This document shows positions 16,965-23,601 of a DNA stretch of 26,386 nucleotides, piece after piece; positions within the stretch are counted from its first letter, which is position 1; every line of letters starts with the position of its first letter. The translations under genes and the position numbers were made by a program. Origin of the DNA: an uncultured Bacilli bacterium. GTDB lineage: Bacteria; Bacillota_I; Bacilli_A; RF39; UBA660. The notes below the pieces were generated by a model, which made no database searches, was not told where the DNA came from, and was given only the letters and a program-made list of their open reading frames with translations. The stretch lies in the NCBI GenBank assembly GCA_934190785.1, contig CAKPTA010000012.1, forward strand, positions 1-26,386, given 5' to 3'.

Positions 16965-17659
16965 CACCTAAAGCTGATCATCGCTTTGAAGGAAGTACAA
17001 TAATTGCAACTTGTACAGATTATGTTTCTTATAGTAATACAGAATATGGAAGCGGAACAAGTACATCATCATATCTTGACTATGATTGGGAAAAACATTA
17101 TTTTACTAATATGTATAATGGAAATGCTATAGATGTTTCAATGGGGTCAGCAACTTCAATGCATTTATATTGTTATGACAATGCAGGAAATAGTTCTTCT
17201 GAAACAGATGTTACAGTACCAATTCCAACGCCAGATCCAGAACCATCAATTGAGCCACCTAGTTGTTCAATTTCGACATTTACAAGATATTTGGCAAAAG
17301 CAACGTGCTCTAACACTTCTAAAGCTAGGTATTTAAGAATTAGGAACACAGGTGCAGTTGATTTTGATATTGATGGTGTCAAAACAATGTATGGTGATAA
17401 AAATAATAATGTTAAAATTGATTCGGACTGGGATGCTGGAAATATTTTAGGATTTTGTATTGAAGCTACATCTCCTCAAGGAGCAACAGCTGTATTTTGT
17501 ACTACGCGACAAGCTAGTGAAGATTCTTCGGAGGTAACAAATTGCCATTATGATTATTCAGCACCTAGTGGTTGCATAGATGGTTGTGATGTTAATGGAT
17601 ATTGTGATTGGTCTGATCATACACCAACTGCATGTAGTGCAACGTTAGTATGTAGTTAA
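14747..17659 (+). CDS. Prepilin-like Ig-repeat surface protein, tip variant A
   Basis: This 970-residue protein has a class III signal (MKKQG, mature FTLVELISVI with Glu at +5). Residues 35-130 resemble a pseudopilin globular domain. The stalk (about 130-738) consists of FN3- and bacterial Ig-like domains with recurring patterns such as DxAPTCNAFTGESTTW and AKDNVGNTTTCKK. Residues 1-728 are identical to the next protein. From about residue 739 the sequence is unique: a Cys-containing linker, a Pro-rich hinge (PIPTPDPEPSIEPP), then a C-terminal domain (about 838-970) with GDKNNNVKIDSDWDAGN and the Cys motif CIDGCDVNGYC. It has its own extended -10 promoter and terminator. I infer a surface stalk with an exchangeable tip; adhesion is plausible but unproven. 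Confidence 0.88.
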   Translation: MKKQGFTLVELISVIVILAVISVITVPLVASNIDSTRIKSYTVGVNNVMDALNKYLADHMETVEMPKEGIQVPNNNIYKRLALKNADYTQGLIIKNSEGVLEVKNLSNGVYCASGTKNNLKVVKGNCTKLDATPPTVNLTSGRVTSNTITVVVNGQDEDSNIVEYVYYLAGQKIDTTKINSYTFKNLSPNKSYVIKVEVTDGNGNKATGEKVITTKESDITIKEMPTSWSRAKTVTIEFPEKNDSEKYRYMINNGNYEYTSDRKVTINLNNKATITAQVVTENNIAVISKTKAFNNIDITGPSIISIDGNSSSWTTSKKIIVNAKDIESGIQAYSFDGGKTWQKENYKVFSKNQTVNIVVQDNVGNTSNGKIELTKIDPTIPGAFKITAEKTSGDYTSGVWVNESVTLYANPNPSETLSGYYYQWYEVIGTSGSELNLSIISGATGRTYTVTQNVNKTYVVKVTTGANVGPKQSDNKINVRIDKIAPGCNWIGESSTWTKSSRTISLICNDQGGSGCLGSTSNNSWPYTSGTHRTEWLTFTIRDGAGNVTACSKTADVYVDKDAPTCNAFTGESTTWTNSNRTISGSASDSGSGTSSKFSKTYNSGTTKTAEVSFVAKDNVGNTTTCKKTVNVYVDKEGPKLSNLKNDSKGNWTNKDFNVSYSVTDSGVGYDHCEYNYDYDRFNSCGGSSWCVDTGTYSNGTFTTSFSAERNTTAKFKCYDKLGNASNVISTAIKIDKTAPKADHRFEGSTIIATCTDYVSYSNTEYGSGTSTSSYLDYDWEKHYFTNMYNGNAIDVSMGSATSMHLYCYDNAGNSSSETDVTVPIPTPDPEPSIEPPSCSISTFTRYLAKATCSNTSKARYLRIRNTGAVDFDIDGVKTMYGDKNNNVKIDSDWDAGNILGFCIEATSPQGATAVFCTTRQASEDSSEVTNCHYDYSAPSGCIDGCDVNGYCDWSDHTPTACSATLVCS

Positions 17660-17669
17660 ATATATATAA

Positions 17670-17696
17670 GGTAGCATAAAAAATGCTATCTTTTTA
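17670..17696 (+). terminator. Terminator after the 970-residue gene
   Basis: An 8-bp stem (GGTAGCAT / ATGCTATC with one G-U pair) with an A5 loop and T5 tail. The right arm and tail match the terminator before the previous gene, as the duplication begins here. Confidence 0.82.
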
Positions 17697-19950
17697 ATAT
17701 CTAAATATGATATAATTTAAGAAGGTGAGAGTATGAAAAAGCAAGGATTTACATTGGTAGAATTAATAAGTGTAATAGTAATACTAGCGGTAATATCAGT
17801 AATTACAGTACCATTAGTGGCAAGTAATATAGATTCAACTAGAATAAAATCATATACAGTAGGTGTAAATAATGTAATGGATGCTTTAAATAAATATTTG
17901 GCGGATCACATGGAGACAGTAGAAATGCCAAAAGAAGGAATACAAGTACCTAATAATAATATATATAAAAGATTGGCTTTGAAAAACGCAGATTATACAC
18001 AAGGGTTAATAATAAAAAATAGTGAGGGAGTTTTAGAGGTAAAAAACTTAAGTAATGGAGTGTATTGTGCAAGTGGGACTAAGAATAATTTAAAAGTCGT
18101 AAAAGGAAATTGTACAAAGCTTGATGCGACTCCTCCAACTGTTAATCTAACAAGTGGAAGAGTAACATCGAATACAATAACGGTAGTAGTAAATGGACAA
18201 GATGAAGATAGTAATATAGTAGAATATGTATACTATCTAGCAGGGCAGAAAATAGATACAACAAAGATAAATAGTTATACATTTAAAAATTTAAGCCCAA
18301 ATAAATCATATGTAATAAAAGTGGAAGTAACAGATGGAAATGGGAATAAAGCAACAGGTGAAAAAGTAATAACAACAAAAGAATCTGATATAACAATAAA
18401 AGAAATGCCAACAAGTTGGTCAAGAGCAAAAACAGTAACAATTGAATTTCCAGAGAAAAATGATAGTGAAAAGTATAGATATATGATAAATAATGGAAAT
18501 TACGAATATACAAGTGATAGGAAGGTAACAATAAATTTAAATAATAAAGCAACAATCACGGCACAAGTTGTAACAGAAAATAATATAGCTGTTATAAGTA
18601 AAACTAAAGCTTTTAATAATATTGATATAACAGGTCCAAGTATTATAAGTATAGATGGAAATAGCAGTTCATGGACAACAAGTAAGAAAATAATAGTAAA
18701 CGCAAAAGATATAGAAAGTGGAATACAAGCATATTCATTTGATGGTGGAAAGACATGGCAAAAAGAGAATTATAAAGTATTTTCGAAGAATCAAACAGTG
18801 AATATAGTAGTGCAAGATAATGTTGGAAATACAAGTAATGGAAAAATAGAACTAACAAAGATAGATCCAACAATACCAGGAGCATTTAAGATAACAGCAG
18901 AAAAGACAAGTGGAGATTACACATCAGGTGTATGGGTAAATGAGAGTGTAACGCTTTATGCGAATCCAAATCCAAGTGAAACATTAAGTGGATATTATTA
19001 TCAGTGGTATGAAGTAATAGGAACATCAGGAAGTGAATTAAATTTATCAATAATATCGGGAGCGACAGGAAGAACGTATACAGTAACACAAAATGTAAAT
19101 AAAACATATGTAGTAAAAGTAACAACGGGAGCAAACGTTGGTCCAAAACAATCAGATAATAAAATAAATGTAAGAATAGATAAAATAGCGCCAGGATGTA
19201 ATTGGATAGGTGAAAGTAGTACATGGACAAAGAGTTCAAGAACAATATCATTAATATGTAATGATCAAGGAGGAAGTGGATGCCTAGGAAGTACATCTAA
19301 TAATTCATGGCCATATACAAGCGGAACACATAGAACAGAATGGCTAACATTTACAATTAGGGATGGAGCAGGGAATGTAACAGCGTGTTCAAAAACAGCG
19401 GATGTATATGTAGATAAAGATGCTCCAACATGTAATGCATTTACAGGAGAAAGTACAACATGGACAAATAGTAATAGAACGATAAGCGGTTCAGCAAGCG
19501 ATAGTGGAAGTGGAACATCATCAAAGTTTTCAAAAACATATAATAGTGGAACAACAAAGACGGCAGAAGTATCATTTGTAGCAAAAGATAATGTCGGAAA
19601 TACAACAACATGTAAGAAAACGGTAAATGTATATGTAGATAAAGAAGGACCTAAATTGAGTAATTTAAAGAATGATTCAAAGGGAAATTGGACGAATAAA
19701 GATTTTAATGTAAGTTATAGTGTAACAGATTCAGGTGTTGGTTATGATCACTGTGAGTATAATTATGACTATGATAGATTCAATTCATGTGGAGGTTCAT
19801 CATGGTGTGTAGATACAGGAACTTATTCAAATGGAACATTTACGACATCATTTTCAGCAGAGAGAAATACAACAGCCAAATTCAAATGTTATGATAAGTT
19901 AGGTAATGCTTCAAATTTAATTAGTACGGCTATTAAAATTGATAAGACAG
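17685..19950 (+). repeat. Long direct repeat, copy 2
   Basis: Second copy of the repeat described at 14699-16964, in the same orientation and separated from it by about 720 bases of unique tip and intergenic sequence. Confidence 0.92.
17708..17716 (+). promoter_or_regulatory. Extended -10 of the 1010-residue gene
   Basis: TG-A-TATAAT, duplicated from the preceding gene, with the same AAGAAGGTGAG before ATG 17733. Confidence 0.75.
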
Positions 19951-20765
19951 GCCCAACAATTACAGATGATGATTCACATTATTATAATTCCTCTTGCGGT
20001 AATCAAACAACTGATTCTGTAGATATATATTTTATGATGAAGGAAGACGGAAGTGGAATTGATTATTGTCAGTGGCGATGTGAAAATTCTGATACATCAT
20101 GGGTAAAAGATACTAATTGGAGTTGGTATACAGCTAGTGATTCAACATGGTATGATACTAAATGTCATGATCCTGGCAAGACTCTTTCTATTAATTTTAA
20201 AGAAAGTACTTGGTCTGCTGCTAGAAATGATAAATGTCATTACCGTTGTGTTGATAAAGCTGGAAATATAGGAAATGAAACATGGTCTACAATTAATATT
20301 TCCTCAGGAAGTTCAGAACCAGAATACTCAACGGATCCTGCCGTATGTAGTCCTTGGCATAACGGCTCAAATGCTGGATATAATTGTTCAAATGCTGTTT
20401 GGGCATGTAGTTATAGAGTATCAAACCCAGGTGAAACATCTTATAGTGATTGTGCTGATGTATGGGGTGGAACAATTAAAAATGGTGACGATAATAATAA
20501 TATTTATTTAAACTCAAATTGGGATCCAGGTGCTAAATTACCAGCATATTGTGTAGTTGCAAAGTCACCTAGCGGATTATACAGTGTTTACTGTACTAGT
20601 AATACAAACCAGTATCACGAATCTACTGGTACAACATCAGATGCAGGTTGTAGTATTGAGTATATTAAAGCATCAGATTGTATAGACGATTGTGATGATA
20701 ACGGTCTTTGTGAATCGTTTGATCATCAACCAACTTCATGTGGGGTTAATATATCTGGTTGTTAG
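17733..20765 (+). CDS. Prepilin-like Ig-repeat surface protein, tip variant B
   Basis: This 1010-residue protein has the same signal peptide, pseudopilin-like domain and Ig/FN3 stalk as the preceding protein (residues 1-728 identical; Leu instead of Val at 729). The divergent part (about 740-1010) is 40 residues longer. It holds an extra Cys- and Trp-rich domain (about 740-860, with CQWRCENSD and CHYRCVDKAGN) and then a C-terminal domain distantly matching that of variant A: GDDNNNIYLNSNWDPGA, YCVVAKSPSGLYSVYCT and CIDDCDDNGLC. It is followed after 17 bases by the coiled-coil gene with no terminator between, so the two are probably one transcript. It is likely a sibling of the preceding gene made by tandem duplication followed by tip replacement or by stalk homogenisation. 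Confidence 0.88.
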   Translation: MKKQGFTLVELISVIVILAVISVITVPLVASNIDSTRIKSYTVGVNNVMDALNKYLADHMETVEMPKEGIQVPNNNIYKRLALKNADYTQGLIIKNSEGVLEVKNLSNGVYCASGTKNNLKVVKGNCTKLDATPPTVNLTSGRVTSNTITVVVNGQDEDSNIVEYVYYLAGQKIDTTKINSYTFKNLSPNKSYVIKVEVTDGNGNKATGEKVITTKESDITIKEMPTSWSRAKTVTIEFPEKNDSEKYRYMINNGNYEYTSDRKVTINLNNKATITAQVVTENNIAVISKTKAFNNIDITGPSIISIDGNSSSWTTSKKIIVNAKDIESGIQAYSFDGGKTWQKENYKVFSKNQTVNIVVQDNVGNTSNGKIELTKIDPTIPGAFKITAEKTSGDYTSGVWVNESVTLYANPNPSETLSGYYYQWYEVIGTSGSELNLSIISGATGRTYTVTQNVNKTYVVKVTTGANVGPKQSDNKINVRIDKIAPGCNWIGESSTWTKSSRTISLICNDQGGSGCLGSTSNNSWPYTSGTHRTEWLTFTIRDGAGNVTACSKTADVYVDKDAPTCNAFTGESTTWTNSNRTISGSASDSGSGTSSKFSKTYNSGTTKTAEVSFVAKDNVGNTTTCKKTVNVYVDKEGPKLSNLKNDSKGNWTNKDFNVSYSVTDSGVGYDHCEYNYDYDRFNSCGGSSWCVDTGTYSNGTFTTSFSAERNTTAKFKCYDKLGNASNLISTAIKIDKTGPTITDDDSHYYNSSCGNQTTDSVDIYFMMKEDGSGIDYCQWRCENSDTSWVKDTNWSWYTASDSTWYDTKCHDPGKTLSINFKESTWSAARNDKCHYRCVDKAGNIGNETWSTINISSGSSEPEYSTDPAVCSPWHNGSNAGYNCSNAVWACSYRVSNPGETSYSDCADVWGGTIKNGDDNNNIYLNSNWDPGAKLPAYCVVAKSPSGLYSVYCTSNTNQYHESTGTTSDAGCSIEYIKASDCIDDCDDNGLCESFDHQPTSCGVNISGC

Positions 20766-20782
20766 AAAGATAGGTGATTTAT

Positions 20783-21253
20783 ATGACTAAGAAAAAAGTG
20801 GAAAATAAAGAAGATATTAAAAAATCTGATGTAATCAGTGAAACAGAAAAAATGATGAGTAGTATAGAGTCATCTATGAAAAAAGATATGCAAGACAGAA
20901 AAAAGATTTTGAAAGATATGGAAAAATCTTTAGTATCTCATTCTGAAAAATTAGTTAAATATACTGAAACAGAAAAAGCTTATAAATTGCTTGAAGTTAA
21001 ATACGCTAATTTATTAAATGAATATATGGATTTTGAAAAAAATAAGAATTTGCAGGTTTCTAAACTAGAAAATAATATTAATAATTTAGAGCTTGAAAAT
21101 AAATTGTTAAAGAAATTAATTACCGAAAATAAAAAGAAAATATCTGGTTTACAATCAATCGTTGAACTTATGGTAAATGATTATGGAATAAGTAATATAG
21201 AGGTTGTAACAGGCCTTCCAATTGACAAAATAAAAGAATACTTTCAAGAATGA
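20783..21253 (+). CDS. Coiled-coil protein co-transcribed with tip variant B
   Basis: This 156-residue cytoplasmic protein has no signal peptide. Residues 15-125 are Lys/Glu-rich and strongly helical with heptad-like Leu/Ile spacing (LENNINNLELENKLLKKLI), indicating a coiled coil. The last 30 residues (LMVNDYGISNIEVVTGLPIDKIKEYF) resemble a helix-turn-helix of the kind in sigma region 4 and small regulators; this is pattern resemblance only. The ATG at 20783 is chosen because AGATAGGTGAT lies just before it; an in-frame GTG at 20774 is part of that site. Its position directly behind the prepilin-like gene suggests a role in expression or assembly of the surface proteins, but nothing proves this. 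I do not recognise a family. Confidence 0.78.
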   Translation: MTKKKVENKEDIKKSDVISETEKMMSSIESSMKKDMQDRKKILKDMEKSLVSHSEKLVKYTETEKAYKLLEVKYANLLNEYMDFEKNKNLQVSKLENNINNLELENKLLKKLITENKKKISGLQSIVELMVNDYGISNIEVVTGLPIDKIKEYFQE

Positions 21254-21266
21254 AAGTATTCTTTTT
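21233..21266. terminator. Bidirectional terminator between convergent genes
   Basis: A 13-bp perfect stem (21233-21245 with 21252-21264), loop AAGAAT, T run on the + strand and A run on the left. It overlaps the 3' end of the coiled-coil gene and meets the stop of the minus-strand gene. Confidence 0.85.
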
Positions 21267-21555
21267 ACATCATTTGGTAGTTAGAACTATTATATTTTGT
21301 GTTTGAGTATAAAACAGAATTAGAATTATTCATCATATTTTCTAATGTTGTTACACGATTTTCAAGGGAATTTATTCTTTGTTCCATAGTGTTCAATTGT
21401 TGTTCTACAGTATTTTGTGTTACGCTCATATTCATTGTTGGTTGCATCATAGGTGTTTGCATCATAGGTGTTTGCATCATAGGAAGACCAGGCATCATAC
21501 CAGGATATGGTGGGTATATAGGGTAAGGTGTACCACAATTTCTATCTTTTTTCAT
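21265..21555 (-). CDS. Small Pro/Met-rich protein with coiled-coil
   Basis: This 96-residue protein has a basic start (MKKDRN), a Pro/Tyr/Met-rich segment (YPIYPPYPGMMPGLPMMQ) with PMMQT repeats, a heptad coiled-coil (NTVEQQLNTMEQRINSLENR...LENMM) and an Asn/Ser/Tyr-rich tail. The start at 21555 fits AGGAG eight bases upstream; a GTG six bases further up is too close to it. There is no signal peptide. The composition recalls small spore-coat or inclusion proteins of Firmicutes, which the sspI-like gene would make plausible, but I cannot assign a family. It is divergent from rnhB and convergent with the coiled-coil gene, with which it shares a terminator. Confidence 0.72.
   Translation of the reverse strand: MKKDRNCGTPYPIYPPYPGMMPGLPMMQTPMMQTPMMQPTMNMSVTQNTVEQQLNTMEQRINSLENRVTTLENMMNNSNSVLYSNTKYNSSNYQMM
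21442..21486 (-). repeat. Three 15-bp tandem repeats in the Pro/Met-rich gene
   Basis: Units of 15 bases (21442-21456, 21457-21471, and a diverged 21472-21486) encode the PMMQT repeats. Fifteen bases keeps the frame, so copy number can change without breaking the protein. Confidence 0.85.
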
Positions 21556-21603
21556 TTTCACAACTCCTATCTAATAAATTATATGCTTTTGCCTTTTAAT
21601 TGG

Positions 21604-21611
21604 TGTATAAT
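21604..21611 (+). promoter_or_regulatory. -10 region of rnhB
   Basis: TG plus TATAAT (21606-21611), 20 bases before the ATG. The ribosome binding site is TTGGTGA. No convincing -35. Confidence 0.6.
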
Positions 21612-21630
21612 AATATTTGGTGAATAAATT

Positions 21631-22263
21631 ATGATAGATTTGTATAAATATGAAAATGAATTATATGATAAAGGTATTTCTTATATTGGCGGTGTAGATG
21701 AAGTTGGAAGAGGACCTCTTATAGGACCTGTTGTAGCTGCTTGTTGTGTGCTTCCTAAAGATTTTTATTTAGAAGGACTTAATGATTCTAAAAAATTAAG
21801 TGAGAAAAAACGTAATATCTTTTTTGATTATATTAAGGAACATGCAGTGTGTTATGGAATTGGTATCATATCACCTGAGGTAATAGATGAAGTTAATATT
21901 TATGAAGCTACTAAGCTTGCTATGTATGATGCGATAAAACAGGTGAGAGAGAAAGTTAATTTGGAACATGTTCTTGTTGATGCAATGCCTCTTTCTCTTG
22001 ATATTGATGTAACACCTATCATTAAAGGTGATGCTAAAAGTGCAAGTATTGCAGCAGCAAGTGTTTTAGCTAAGGTTACAAGAGATAGAATGATGATAGA
22101 GTTAGATAGTAAATATCCTATGTATGGTTTTAAAAGTCATAAAGGTTATCCAACAAAAAAACATTTAGAGGCAATTGAAAAATATGGACTTATTGATGGA
22201 TATAGAAAAACATATGGTCCTGTTAAAAAGGAAATAGAAAGGAAGATGTCACATGAAGCTTGA
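21631..22263 (+). CDS. rnhB: Ribonuclease HII
   Basis: This enzyme cleaves RNA of RNA-DNA hybrids and removes single ribonucleotides misincorporated in DNA. It is 210 residues, normal for the family. The catalytic acids start with GGVDEVGRGPLIGPV (Asp23, Glu24); the third carboxylate is in the LVDAMPL strand (about Asp117), with the fourth in the region of KGDAKSASIAAASVLAKVTRD. DSKKLSEKKR and the C-terminal SHKGYPTKKHLEAI are also typical. The stop overlaps the start of the next gene by 11 bases, so the two are translated from one message. Confidence 0.97.
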   Translation: MIDLYKYENELYDKGISYIGGVDEVGRGPLIGPVVAACCVLPKDFYLEGLNDSKKLSEKKRNIFFDYIKEHAVCYGIGIISPEVIDEVNIYEATKLAMYDAIKQVREKVNLEHVLVDAMPLSLDIDVTPIIKGDAKSASIAAASVLAKVTRDRMMIELDSKYPMYGFKSHKGYPTKKHLEAIEKYGLIDGYRKTYGPVKKEIERKMSHEA

Positions 22264-22798
22264 GTGTGTAAAAGTAGGTAGTTTAAAAACAAATTGTTAT
22301 ATTTTGGAACTTAATGGTAAGGTTATTGTTATTGATCCGGGGGCTGACTTTTATTTAATAAAAAGATATTTAATGGATAAAACAGTTGTTGCTGTTTTAA
22401 TTACACATGGTCATGATGATCATACTTCAGCACTTGATAGTATGATTGATTACTATCATCCTAATGTTTATTCGCATAATAATCTAAATGAAGGTAAAAT
22501 GTCTATAGAAGGGTTTAATTTTGAAGTTATTTATACTCCAGGTCATACAAGTGATTCTGTAAGTTATTACTTTTATGAATATAGGCTTATGTTTGTTGGT
22601 GATTTTATTTTTAAAGGTACAGTGGGAAGAATGGATATGCCAACTGGTTCTATGATAGATATGAGAAATAGCTTAAGAAAAATATATAATTATGATGAGA
22701 GAATTAAGTTATTTCCAGGACATGGCGAAGAGACTTATTTAAGAGATGAAAAAAGACTTAATCAGTATTTTATAAAATGGGTAGAGGGTACAAATTAA
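22253..22798 (+). CDS. Metallo-beta-lactamase-fold hydrolase, glyoxalase II-like
   Basis: This 181-residue soluble protein has the zinc-site motif THGHDDHTSALD (HxHxDH), then YTPGHTSDS, FVGDFIFKGTVGR and LFPGHGEET, the order expected for small YcbL/glyoxalase-II-like hydrolases. The substrate is probably a thioester or a related ester, but the family is diverse and the C-terminal glutathione-binding domain of true glyoxalase II is absent. The ATG overlaps the end of rnhB by 11 bases and is preceded by AAAGGAAG inside rnhB, indicating coupled translation. Confidence 0.92.
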   Translation: MKLECVKVGSLKTNCYILELNGKVIVIDPGADFYLIKRYLMDKTVVAVLITHGHDDHTSALDSMIDYYHPNVYSHNNLNEGKMSIEGFNFEVIYTPGHTSDSVSYYFYEYRLMFVGDFIFKGTVGRMDMPTGSMIDMRNSLRKIYNYDERIKLFPGHGEETYLRDEKRLNQYFIKWVEGTN

Positions 22799-22813
22799 TA
22801 TTTGTGCTTTTTT
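22788..22813 (+). terminator. Terminator after the MBL-fold gene
   Basis: An 8-bp stem (GTACAAAT / ATTTGTGC, one G-U pair), loop TAAT, T6 tail. It overlaps the stop codon. Confidence 0.8.
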
Positions 22814-22864
22814 CATAATTTCCCATAATTTCATCAAAATTTATACATACTTTTTTTGTATACT
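22811..22864 (+). promoter_or_regulatory. Candidate autoregulated promoter of the two-component system
   Basis: CATAATTTC occurs at 22814-22822 and again at 22824-22832, exactly ten bases apart, with a further CAT at 22832. A TG-preceded TATACT lies downstream at 22859-22864. Same-face direct repeats with about one-turn spacing just ahead of the -35 position are how OmpR/PhoB-type regulators commonly bind. The use of this site by the adjacent regulator is inference. Confidence 0.5.
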
Positions 22865-22915
22865 TTAACTAGTGGAGGTGATAGATTAGAAAATAATGTA
22901 ATACTTAATAATTAG

Positions 22916-22936
22916 TGATATACTATATACGAGGGG
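22916..22936 (+). promoter_or_regulatory. Second extended -10 and ribosome binding site before the response regulator
   Basis: TG-A-TATACT at 22916-22924 is followed by GAGGGG at 22931-22936 and ATG 22943. It could be a proximal, basal promoter, giving a two-promoter arrangement. Confidence 0.5.
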
Positions 22937-22942
22937 ATTTAT

Positions 22943-23599
22943 ATGTATACAATCTGTTTAGTAGAAGATGAAATGAATTTAAACCAATTGATTAAAACAT
23001 ATTTAGAAAAAGCTTCTTATAAAGTAATTCAAGTATTTAATGGAGAAGATGCACTTAAATATCTTAATTCGGATATTCATTTATGGATTCTTGATATTAT
23101 GTTAAGTGATTCTGTAAGTGGGTATGATTTGATTAAAAAAATACGTGAACACAATTCAAGTGTTCCAGTTATATTTACATCAGCACGTGATCAAGATATT
23201 GATAAGATAATAGGTTTGGAAATGGGAAGTGATGATTACATTACAAAGCCTTATTCTCCTAAGGAATTAGTTCTTCGCGTTAACAATATTATTAAACGAG
23301 CTTATTCAATATCGAATGAAAAAATACACTATGAATGCTATGATATTGATATAGAAAGAAGGATAGTTTATAAAGATGAAGTAGAAGTAAGTTTAACAAC
23401 CCTGGAATTTGACTTACTACTTATGTTTTTAAATCATAGAAATAAATCTTTTAGTAGAGAAGAAATTTTAAAAATAATTTGGGGAGAGGACTATTTTGGC
23501 AGTGACCGTGTTGTTGATGATTTAGTAAGACGACTTAGAAAGAAAATGCCTAAAGCACATATTCATACAATTTATGGATATGGATATCGTTTAATTTAA
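22943..23599 (+). CDS. OmpR/PhoB-family response regulator
   Basis: This 218-residue cytoplasmic transcription factor has an N-terminal receiver with the acidic pair Glu8-Asp9, phosphoacceptor Asp51 (LWILDIMLSD), switch Thr/Ser (FTSARD) and Lys (YITKPYSP). The C-terminal winged helix includes TTLEFDLLLMFLNHRNKSFSREEIL and RVVDDLVRRLRKK...IHTIYGYGYRL, typical of the family. Its kinase follows after two bases, so the pair form an operon. The upstream direct repeats suggest autoregulation. The stimulus and other targets cannot be read from the sequence. Confidence 0.95.
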   Translation: MYTICLVEDEMNLNQLIKTYLEKASYKVIQVFNGEDALKYLNSDIHLWILDIMLSDSVSGYDLIKKIREHNSSVPVIFTSARDQDIDKIIGLEMGSDDYITKPYSPKELVLRVNNIIKRAYSISNEKIHYECYDIDIERRIVYKDEVEVSLTTLEFDLLLMFLNHRNKSFSREEILKIIWGEDYFGSDRVVDDLVRRLRKKMPKAHIHTIYGYGYRLI

Positions 23600-23601
23600 T
23601 T

